DNA of 31,396 bases, taken from positions 1 to 31,396 of the forward strand of contig JAQIWT010000152.1 of NCBI GenBank assembly GCA_034696485.1. The letters run 5' to 3'. The position numbers and the translations under genes are program-made. This document shows positions 22,101 through 30,424 of this stretch, piece by piece. Source of the stretch: Isohypsibius dastychi (lineage: Eukaryota > Tardigrada > Eutardigrada > Parachela > Isohypsibiidae). The notes under the pieces were generated by a model that had not been told where the DNA came from, did not search any database, and was given only the letters and a program-made list of their open reading frames with translations. How positions within the stretch are numbered: the first letter of the stretch is position 1; every line of letters begins with the position of its first letter.

Positions 22101-25100
22101 ATCTGCTTGCGGGTTTTGGTTAACCGAAATATGGCATGGTCACGGGAACCAACAATGGCAGCTTTCATGAAAATACGATAGCGATTTGTTGCAGAGTTTC
22201 ATATTTGGATTTATTCTACACTGAACCTTCTTGGCAGTCCAGCTAGCAGGGCTAATGGTAAAATGGAACCTGTAGAACGACTGGAAGGAAAAGGTACTGG
22301 ACTGCCAAGAAGGTTCAGTGTATTACATTTGTTACTCTGATTACCATTTATTATTTCGAGCGTATTTTTCAAAAATAATGATTTCAGTAGCAACCAGCTG
22401 CTCAACTTCAACTGCTCAAGTACCAATGTTTTTGTACAAATCGCAAAAACTCCATCAAACTTAAGAACTAGCTTAGACAATTTTACGGAGATCTTCAGAT
22501 CATCGGACATGGAATCACCAATTGAAGTTCTGATTGAGGACTGGACTGTGGAGATCAACGCAAAATGCGAACGGGTGAATTTCAAAGTGAAATGAAAGAC
22601 CTAAGACATGAATTTTGTTTTCAGAATTCTCTTGTTTGTAACATCAACCGATTACAGAAAACATGCCCTTCATTTCAATCAACTTTATGTTATACAGTTC
22701 AATCATTGGTTTTAAAGCTAACTGACCAAAGCCAAATCTATCGCTCAAAACTGCGATAAACGTACACTACCTTGAATTCATGTAAATGATTAAAATTAGA
22801 AAATAATCGTGGCTACGCTTGCTATCACGGCATTATTCCGTTCATATTTTCAGAATGAAAGAAGAGGCCGAGCGGCATGATGACCGACGATCCGAACCGT
22901 GGTACCGTCACAACGGAATAGCCCAGCCAGAATCCCAAAATAACCTCCCTTATCAATCACATCTAAATCTAGAGCTCCCGTTACAGTGCTCTCCATTCCA
23001 AGCGCCAGCCATGGCATCCGAAACTGATCTTGCACATTCTACTCTCAGACCAGCCTGTTGCGTCTCCCTCCTTCCCTCACTCTCGCTTTTTCTCACGCAC
23101 TCCTCTCCATTCCATCAAACTCCAAATCTGTCAATCTCAACATATGCTAGCCATATTTGGCGTTTGTTTCATCCAACTTGAAAGGATGGATGATGAGTGG
23201 AGAGAAGATGGGAGGGAAGTTGATGATCTGGTCTCATCTCGACTCAATAAAATCCCACCTCATCTTGTCTAGTCCAACTGGCATCTTCATAAAGTGCACC
23301 GGTCAGACGTTGGGGAGGTTTAGTCTACATTTTCATCATCCTCATCTTCTTCTTCTTCTTCTTCTTTACTGTTTCTTCAGCTGCTGTATCATATTTATCC
23401 TCCAGGCATCCATTTACGCGATCTCGCGGCCATTTCAGTTGGATTTAGTACTTGATGGTCTAGATTTGCAGCTCATTCAAAGGTCACCTATCTTGTACAC
23501 CGCTGTTCGCGGGAGACATTAGCCAGAACGAGCTCCGTGCTTCGTTATGATTCCATAGTGCTTAATTAAGTTTTGGCTATGGAATGTAAAGAAGTATGGA
23601 GCAAGTCTGGTTTGCAAAAGCTATGGAGGGATTGGAGTAACTTGGTGAAAAATCAGTCAAATAAAAGCTGTGTATTGTGATGTAGAGAGAGTAAGTTTTA
23701 ACTACTTTTCCAGTTCCTTCGTCTGGTCGTCGCAAAAAATGCAGTCGAAATACCGGGCTTTCACATGAAACACTTTTATGATAAGAGTATTAAAGGAACG
23801 AGAAATAGCTGAACGTTTTGAATGAAACTTTATAAGATCAATCTCTGACCAAAAATTCATCCAGCTAATGAAAACCATGACGTCCAGCCATTGTGGGTAA
23901 AGTAAGAGTCAAGGACTCAAAACGGGCTACCGGGAGACTTAGTTATCGAAAATGAAAATAAATCACAACATTTCTATATTTAGAAGAGTTCATGTACTAG
24001 TATTTGCTACCGTTTTCGGTTTAACTCTCGCAGTCCTCGAATTCTGCTGAAAAGAAGAGGGAGCAACAGGAAGAAGAGCAACTAAACTAGTCATTCGCCC
24101 CCTTAAGTCTCTGTTATTCACATTATGTGAGCCAGAACAGAATCCCATAACTTGGAACTAATATCGATACTACTGTATAAGACTACCTTATTTTAAAACT
24201 ATATCGCGCTGGGCGCTTCGTTTCACAGACAACCACCAATGAGGAATCGCTATCGCTGACCCACGTCCGTGCTGTTTCTTCATCTGACAAAGATAAATAT
24301 AGACGATATGACACTCGGTCAACTCTCTCCGAAATAACTTCCTAGAGAAGGCTAGAAGTGCCAAGCCTCTTTCCGCGAGATTGTTTGTGGGACAAGTATA
24401 TAGAACCAAGAGAAAAAAACAGAGATACTGCCAATGAATGGAATATGCATCAGCCTTTTTTGTCCAAATACCGCTCACTCACAAAACTTTGAAAACAATC
24501 GAAGAATTTTCAGGAGAGATGCTGAATGACATTAGATGCGATCCAAGCGTCGTGTGGACCAGGCTGAATGCCATCTAGTGGCTCAGTGATTCACGGTAGT
24601 TCTCGTCACTTTCAACCAGATCAAGGTCCGCACAGAGCACGAAAAAAATAAACAACCCATCAACTCGCTCTCCATGTCTGCGTACTCAAACTTTGATCAG
24701 TTTCGATGGAATAATGGTAGAAAAGTACGGATAAATATTATGCACAAATATTGCCTGTGAACCCGGCATGTGCTGATTACGTCCTAGTTGTAGTTTCAAT
24801 ACATTAAAGCAAACTATTATACTGTATCATTCAGTACATAACGCTAAAACTGTATCTTGCAACATATTACATTCGGAAATTTTAAGCCAGATTACTTATT
24901 TTATTGATTCACACTTCAATGGTAGCGAATTAAAATGTCCAGGTTGTAGAGATTTTGAAAAAGGTCAGGACGGACCATATACCGGTGAGTTTCCCCGGGA
25001 CGCATGGAATGACTGTGCAGTAATAGAAGAATTTTCACAGAAGTGGTTTTTATCCACATAACCAAAGACTTCAGCACGACCTGCAGAATATCGCGCACGC

Positions 25101-28100
25101 TTTTTCATAGGAAGAAAAAACAAGGAAATTCATTTGGGACGAGGCACGGTCAGGTAATTATGATTATGTTCAGATATGAACACACGGCATCGAAACAAAT
25201 AGAGCCATCTGACAACTGATTTTAATTATACTGTAGAATAAATCAAGAAAAAACTGAAAGAAACAGCCAAAAACAAATCTCCACCAAACTATCAACCCCA
25301 CAGAAGTCTTAAAAAAACGGAGAAGCTGCCCCCCCCCCCCCCACCCATCCCCAAACAAAAACCAAACAGCTGGTTGCCTTCTTTTAAAAACAAGTGATTC
25401 CATACGCAATGCACCTGAGGTGCAGTTCCCGTTTAAAAACCACTGTAGACAAACATATCACGGGATTCCTGAAGCTAAACCAGTTATGTCTTCTTCGTCG
25501 TCTCACATTTCGCACTTTAGTTCTTCACACTTGCAAATTCGATTTAACAAGATTTCCTTTTCAAGAAGGAAAGAGAGAGAGGGATAATATAACCTGAACA
25601 TTGTTACATAACGAAACATCCCATCCCCGTCGGCATCCTCCCCTGGTACCCTGACATGCCGTATAGCGATCAAAAAAAGAACACATGGCCAGACGGCCAC
25701 ATCACCAAGACTCGCAAGACTTGTCGCTATCACTTGCTTGTGTTTCTCCTCTTCCCTTTCTCAAGCTCGATTTAGACGTTGGCATTCGTCTAATCTCGAA
25801 ATTTATTTTGTCGCCAGAGGTTCCTTTTCAGTTTCTCCAACGAAGCGGTATTATTACGTTGTCCATGTCTACATGGTAACTCATCTTGATACCGTGACCT
25901 ACCGCGCCATCTTTACAACTGAGTCCGAAACATCTACCTGCTTCATCAAGAAAGAAACTATTGGAATGGGAGAAGAATCTGAATGGCAATTAGCTACCGA
26001 AGTCTCCAGCAAGTCAACTTCGACTACGAATGCATTATCAATGTATTACCTGGGCCTAGAAATCCGGCGGCTGTTATGCGACCATGAGAACTATCAGCGA
26101 AGTGCGCACCCCCCACCAACCCTAGTCGGTCGTGGCACCCGTAAACGAAACCGGTAACATTATGGAAAACATTGGGCACAAGGCCAGACCAAGGTTCAGT
26201 ATTCTTTATCCCCAACTTTAACGTATCTTGCCCGGCCCCTCTGTCTGCTACAGTATAGCAAAATGAGGAGCGAGAGGAAGCTTACATAATCATTTTTTAC
26301 TCGCTTCCATTCCAAGAGCAGCCAACACTGGGTCGATAAAGTGATACTTATGACGTGAACAGGTTCTCGTCTCTTCGATAAATTGAGAGAGGGAAAAAAG
26401 ACAGACGGGGTAAGGCAAGAGTGAGAAGAGAAGGAAAGGGAACAAGTCCAGAAAATCCTTACATCATCCCATCCTTTTCCTACAACATATTCCACCTTTT
26501 CCTTTCAGACCATCTCACTCTCTGCCAACATATGCATCTGCTGATTAACGGGCATCTTGACTATAGCTGTTTGTAGCCGGGCCAAATTGAACCTATAAAA
26601 CAATTGGTCCCCTTCAACCAGCTGTAGTCAGGCCCAAGACCCAGACATCATGACTATTATGGATTGACCTTGAAGGACATACATCCTTCCTTCCTTCCTC
26701 CTTCCCTTTTATCTGCTCGACCAAGACAACATCTTGACTACAGCGGCCCTGACCGACCAGATCAAATTCATGATCATTCACAAATCTGTGATCCTGTACA
26801 GGAAATGACAGAAAAGGTGAGGTAGGAAACCCGTTATCAAATCTAATAAGCATTTTGATAATTTTCCATAAACGATATGGTGACCTTCACAAAACATTTA
26901 CTTCGAGGAAGACAGTCGAAGAACTTGGCCTTCGAAGAAATTCTCTTCAGAAAAATACCCTGGAGAATATTTAAGCATTCAGTCTGCGAAAAAAAACCCG
27001 AACTCACGTAAAACCGAGTGCTGAGATTATGATTAATATCTGAAAATGTGAGATCGAGAGGGGTTCCCTGACCGAAAATCAACAATGACGCGTGGGAAAT
27101 CTGGAGGATTTTCATCCACACAATTTAAACATAGAAAGGGGTGTAAAACCAGAGAAACATTTCATGCTTCCACTGAGAACACGATGCATCCTGACAAGAA
27201 ACCGAAAGGAATCAAAAACATGTGGGTGCAACTTGGTATTATGGCTTTTCCGATAATTTGTCATCGTCTCAGTGAGACCCAAAAACTAACGCGACCCAAA
27301 CATACGACACTGTGGGAATTTCAAAAAATTCTCCTATCTTCCTATCTTCCGCTAGAGCTTTATCAATCCAACAACATTCGTACTTTAAGACTTACCTGGG
27401 ATTACCGCGAAGAGCGGCATGATGGAGAACGTTGAAGCCGTTGTTGTTGCATAAGGAGACATCAGCATCATGTTCGAGGAGAATGGCCAAAATGTCATCA
27501 CGCTTCTTGCTAACTGCATCATGTAACGGAGTATCACCTTCCGTATCCTAGGAAAGCAACAGAACCGATCGAGATAAAGAAACCAATAACAGAGAACTGC
27601 CAAATAAAACGTTTTGTTTATTCACAACTGATCAAGCAATTTTCGATTTTGTTTTGAAAAAGGTACTTGTAAACTGGGATGACATCCAAGTTGCAGAAGA
27701 GTGCGAACGACAGCGACATGGCCTTTATTGACGGCGATATGCAATGGTGTCTGCTTGCGATTATTACGAGCATTCATGTCAGCGGCTCCCACTTTAACCA
27801 ACAATTCGATAATCAAAGCCTCATCTCCGAATGCACCATGATGTAATGCCCGGTCCCCATCTTTATCCTACGCAACAACTAAATGTTCTGACCAGTGTCA
27901 TAGCAATATAAAAACAACACATCCAACCTCGATTTCCGGGTCGGCCTTCGATCGTAGAAGTGCATGCAGCACTTCTACATGTCCATTTTGAGCAGCGGCC
28001 TGCAATGCAGTGTGTCCAGAAAATATTCCGTTGATCTGCAAAAAATCGAAAACATATCAATGTTCGGATGCAAAAAAATTGGTACATTAAAAGGGAACAG

Positions 28101-30424
28101 TAAGAAAGCGACATTACTGCGATAAACCAGATCAATTCAAAGCTTCGAATTGTGCACAGTTTCAACGTTATATGAACCATCCGAGCTAAACCAGCATTAT
28201 CACCAGAATTCAAAACTCGTCTTTGTTGACCAACCTCAACGTCCGATCGCTTCAGCAGCTCTTCGCAACCCGGCAGATCGCCGGCTGCAGCAATCTTAAA
28301 GAGCTCTTCGTGAGCATCGCCGGTCAGCGGAGATTCATACAAGCGCTTCAACAGAGCTTTCAGTCGATCTAGATCACATCAAATAGTCACCCAGCACAAA
28401 ATACGTCGTGGTGAAAAATAAAACCTTGATTTCCAGTCATTCGAGTGACTAGCAATGGATTGTACGTCCAGGACGAGCCACAAACTTCAATCTTCAGATC
28501 ACCATCATTATACACCTGCAACACTCGACCCGGCTTCCCCAGCGACTAGAATACAAAGATGAAAACCAGCACAAACTAAATAAAAGTAACTACAACACGA
28601 GATATTGCAACCTACCGGAAGCATAGCATCAGCCCACTCGCCATGCCCACGTTGTAGAATCTTGACACGATCAACATCACCACATATCTCCACTACATCA
28701 CCGACTTGAAAACTGGAAAGCCCAAGGACTGTATCACCATGGTGTGAAGACATCCGGTTAGTTGGAAGAACAGCTTGAGGAGAAATCTTGGTGAGAACTG
28801 CTGGATTAAAAGTCCATCTAGAAACATATTCTATCTTAATCAATCACGAAATTTCATATAATAAATAAATTTAATGAAATAACTCTTGATGAGGAAAATT
28901 AGTCGACTCATCAACGAAATCTTTTTAATCTTTTTAAAAGCATTAGTTTGGTTTTTTGATTTTTGTAATTGAATTGAATGGGTAAATAACCTGTTTCCGC
29001 TTGGGTAGGAGACGACAATATCGTGATCCTCATCAATTCCAACTACCGTCCCTGTTGTTCCAAGACACTAAAATCAAAAACAATCTTGAAAATACAAGAG
29101 AACAATTAGTTCCAAAAAAAGAAGGATGATTCGGGCATGAAGCGAGATTATGGTCTAACTTAATCGTAAAGGATCCTTTCATATTCACCTCGAACATGCC
29201 TTCCGTCCAGCCGCCATGTCCATGTTGCAATGATTGCAAGATTTCAAGCTCGAGGTCGACATTAACTTGATCATTGACTGTAAAGGCGTGTATGCCCAAG
29301 CGTCCAGCGATATGTTCGCCCAAAGCAGGAAGATGATCTCTATAATAGCTTGGCCCTTTCCCTTCCTGGATGCATTTGATATCCGACATGCCTTCGAATC
29401 CAATACTATGAAATAAAATAATAGACGTGTCAACCAAATCCAGACGGAGAGATGTACCAACACACCGATAGAGATTCTTTCCGCCATGCTCCCATAAAAC
29501 ATAACCGGCACTTCTCGGACTGCCAGATGACCAATCCTGAAGCTCCGTTAATTTGCCACGTTTTCCATTTCCACCATCCTGATCTTCCCACTGCCAGTCA
29601 ACACCTTATGGACAATTTTTGCTTCTAAACCCCGTTAAATGGTTAAAATAAATGCACCTCACCCCGAACAATACGTGCACCAGGAAAGAGTCCTTTGGCT
29701 TTTTTCTTTTTGCTTTTAAATCTCGGTTCCATCAACACCCGTTCCGCGCTGGGAAAAACAGTGCGATGAAAGCGATGGCGAGGATTATGCTTGTCACCAT
29801 GATAGCAACTCGAACACAAGTCATAGTTGGGACATTCCGCACACTTCCACCTCAAGCCACATATTGGCGTTTGCCGACAAGAGTCACACATTGAGCCCTC
29901 ATGTTTCACACCTGCAAATGCAAGAAAGATGAACAGTGGCTAAAAGAAAATATTCCAGAGATCAAATTTCTACCTGTCGGACTGGTGTCAAATAGTCTGA
30001 GATCATAGAGGCCAGCGCAACGATAATTTGCTGCCGTTCCATTATCCCAAACAACAACAACTTCTTCAATCGACTCAAAATTACGAACAGTTCCAACATG
30101 ACCATCTCCCCCATCCTGATCTCCCCATTTCCAATCAGGGCCACGCACCTACAATAAACCAGCCACAATATAACGCTTCTAAATCGTTGCTAATCGTTGA
30201 ATGCTGGAAACCACACTAAAAGCGATGTTCTGCAACATGGGCTCGCTTCTGTTTCACAACAATTGCCAACACAATATTCACCAACAACATAACCGACACA
30301 GAAAATATCTCACCACTCTCGCTCCGATTCCGTCATGATGATGCAAAGCTGGACGCTGGTGAGTCGTAGATGAAGCCCGAGGAAGAGCAGCATTAGTAAT
30401 TGTGCATGCATCCATGATTGGCAT
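17871..30424 (-). CDS. mib1: Mind bomb E3 ubiquitin ligase (MIB1 type), 19 exons, complete
   Basis: RING-type E3 ligase that ubiquitinates Notch ligands (Delta/Jagged) in the signal-sending cell and so triggers their endocytosis. Exons in transcript order: 30314-30424, 29974-30148, 29663-29911, 29466-29604, 29189-29405, 28991-29067, 28616-28817, 28425-28545, 28235-28368, 27928-28035, 27667-27867, 27396-27547, 19870-20089, 19582-19725, 19337-19515, 18984-19149, 18349-18538, 18067-18287, 17871-18011. Every junction keeps phase, giving 3147 bases (1048 residues plus TGA), close to the 1006 of human MIB1. Domain order is the full MIB1 order: MIB/HERC2, ZZ, MIB/HERC2, MIB repeats, ankyrins, three RINGs; MIB2 lacks the third RING. 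Start chosen at the first ATG of the exon encoding MPIMDAC; a second ATG lies three codons on. The first ~30 residues are not conserved. Intron 12 (20090-27395) holds miR-1 and miR-133 on the other strand. No AATAAA was seen shortly downstream of the stop. Confidence 0.95.
19337..28368 (-). CDS. mib1: MIB exons 9-15: ankyrin-repeat region, split by the 7.3-kb intron
   Basis: Exons 28235-28368, 27928-28035, 27667-27867, 27396-27547, 19870-20089, 19582-19725 and 19337-19515. Repeated ankyrin signatures are visible: [131 protein letters not shown] and [14 protein letters not shown]. Exon 12 ends RGNP plus two bases and exon 13 resumes (S)[13 protein letters not shown], so intron 12 (27395 down to 20090) falls at RGNP/SAMR. 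Exons 9 and 10 end in weak donors (GAG|gttggt, GAG|gttgga), chosen because only they keep frame and conserved sequence. Confidence 0.92.
22217..22322. mobile_element. 106-bp perfect-inverted-repeat element (MITE-like)
   Basis: The 25 bases from 22217 (TACACTGAACC…) recur as an exact reverse complement at 22298-22322 (…GGTTCAGTGTA), around a 56-base centre without an open frame. Reading the outer TA on each side as a target duplication leaves arms starting CACTGAACC, a layout of Tc1/mariner-type miniature elements. The element lies in the microRNA-bearing intron, 1.2 kb upstream of miR-1. A long hairpin RNA gene is an alternative. Confidence 0.6.
23141..23146 (+). promoter_or_regulatory. CATATG E-box next to the CArG box
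   Basis: CATATG fits the CANNTG E-box and the form favoured by Twist. It lies five bases before the CArG box. A six-base motif is common by chance; its placement beside the CArG box and upstream of miR-1 is what makes it worth listing. Confidence 0.35.
23151..23160 (+). promoter_or_regulatory. CArG box (SRF site) upstream of miR-1
   Basis: CCATATTTGG is a perfect CC(A/T)6GG serum response factor site, about 370 bases upstream of the miR-1 hairpin. SRF control of miR-1 genes is established in vertebrate muscle; function here is inferred. Confidence 0.5.
23344..23367. repeat. CTT microsatellite
   Basis: About seven CTT/TTC units inside a pyrimidine-rich stretch 160 bases upstream of the miR-1 hairpin. 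Confidence 0.8.
23532..23602 (+). ncRNA. mir-1: miR-1 precursor hairpin
   Basis: The 3' arm at 23580-23601 matches all 22 bases of mature miR-1 as known from Drosophila (seed GGAATGT, tail AAGTATGGAG). The 5' arm (23532-23558) pairs with it: GCTCC with GGAGC at the base and TTCCATAG with CTATGGAA at the top, with a few internal mismatches and a ~18-base loop containing TTAATTAA. CCAGA (23523-23527) and TCTGG (23606-23610) extend the lower stem as expected of a Drosha substrate. miR-1 is the conserved muscle microRNA of bilaterians. It lies on the strand opposite to MIB, so it must come from its own transcript rather than from the MIB intron. Confidence 0.97.
23580..23601 (+). ncRNA. mir-1: mature miR-1 (3p arm)
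   Basis: This is the 22-base guide, with seed GGAATGT at guide positions 2-8. The final bases GGAG rather than GTAG match the arthropod form as I remember it. The position on the 3' arm is the same as in known miR-1 precursors. Confidence 0.95.
23974..23983 (+). promoter_or_regulatory. MEF2 consensus between miR-1 and miR-133
   Basis: CTATATTTAG is a perfect YTA(A/T)4TAR site. A MEF2-dependent enhancer between mir-1 and mir-133 is known in mouse, so both the motif and its position are meaningful, though function is not shown here. Another perfect match, TTATTTTTAA, lies far upstream at 21795-21804. Confidence 0.45.
25329..25342. repeat. Poly(C) tract, 14 C
   Basis: Homopolymer run in MIB intron 12. 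Similar runs are at 17093-17104 (12 C) and 30748-30757 (10 C), all C on the plus strand. Confidence 0.9.
26556..26632 (+). ncRNA. mir-133: miR-133 precursor hairpin
   Basis: The 3' arm at 26604-26625 matches mature miR-133 (TTGGTCCCC, then TTCAACCAGCTGT). The 5' arm CTTGACTATAGCTG (26556-26569) pairs with CAGCTGTAGTCAGG (26619-26632), and GGGCCAAATTG pairs with CAATTGGTCCC across a short loop. miR-133 is a second conserved muscle microRNA. It lies about 3 kb downstream of miR-1 on the same strand, so one primary transcript could carry both. Confidence 0.97.
26604..26625 (+). ncRNA. mir-133: mature miR-133 (3p arm)
   Basis: This is the 22-base guide, seed TGGTCCC, on the 3' arm as in known miR-133 genes. 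The exact 5' end may start at the T of 26604 or one base later; isoforms differing here are known in other animals. Confidence 0.94.
26685..26698. repeat. CCTT microsatellite
   Basis: CCTTCCTTCCTTCC, followed by more pyrimidines, 53 bases downstream of the miR-133 hairpin. Confidence 0.75.
28425..29604 (-). CDS. mib1: MIB exons 4-8: second MIB/HERC2 domain and MIB repeats
   Basis: Exons 29466-29604, 29189-29405, 28991-29067, 28616-28817 and 28425-28545. Exon 4 reads [17 protein letters not shown] and ends the second MIB/HERC2 domain with [13 protein letters not shown]. Exons 5-8 carry the paired MIB repeats, recognised by [51 protein letters not shown] and [10 protein letters not shown]. Together with the MIB/HERC2 domains these form the substrate-recognition half of the protein. 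Introns are 60, 121, 173 and 70 bases. All phases match. Confidence 0.93.
29663..29911 (-). CDS. mib1: MIB exon 3: ZZ zinc finger
   Basis: Begins [12 protein letters not shown]. Cys pairs in CDSC, CAEC, CSSC plus the His residues of [13 protein letters not shown] form a ZZ-type zinc finger (about residues 104-145). The exon ends GARIVRG, the start of the second MIB/HERC2 domain. Phase 1 at both ends; acceptor catttgcag. A Lys-rich stretch (KSKKKKAK) joins the two domains. Confidence 0.93.
29974..30424 (-). CDS. mib1: MIB exons 1-2: N-terminus and first MIB/HERC2 domain
   Basis: Exon 1 (30314-30424) gives 37 residues: a variable His/Ala/Thr-rich start, then GIGARV. Exon 2 (29974-30148) continues with [14 protein letters not shown] and [15 protein letters not shown], the signature of the MIB/HERC2 fold, which in mind bomb binds the Notch ligand tail. 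Donor CGAGAGTG|gtgaga and acceptor ttattgtag; intron 165 bases; exon 2 ends in phase 1. Confidence 0.93.

Larger units (their letters stand above)
20090..27395 (-). other. MIB intron 12, host of the miR-1/miR-133 locus
   Basis: This 7306-base intron is sixteen times longer than the gene's next longest (445 bases). It contains the miR-1 and miR-133 hairpins on the plus strand, muscle-type transcription factor motifs, a 106-bp inverted-repeat element (22217-22322), a pyrimidine-rich tract around 23040-23370, a run of 14 C (25329-25342) and short CTT and CCTT microsatellites. Several open frames of 60-140 codons occur (for example plus 25738-26157 and 22819-23181), but none shows a recognisable domain. 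I see no other protein gene in it. Confidence 0.9.

Noticed and set aside
22819-23181. 120-codon plus-strand open frame upstream of miR-1
   Set aside because: It lies in a pyrimidine-rich tract giving Ser/Leu/Pro repeats; more likely part of the pri-microRNA promoter region than a protein.
25738-26157. 139-codon plus-strand open frame in MIB intron 12
   Set aside because: No recognisable domain, a minus-strand frame of similar quality overlaps it, and the setting is intronic.
26730-26800. Possible second copy of the miR-133 5' arm (ATCTTGACTACAGC)
   Set aside because: Only about 15 bases resemble the miR-133 arm; there is no guide sequence and no convincing hairpin.
28886-28920. Hammerhead-like sequence (TTGATGAG…CTCATCAACGAAA)
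   Set aside because: The invariant CTGATGA core is missing; it is an 8-bp hairpin in MIB intron 6.
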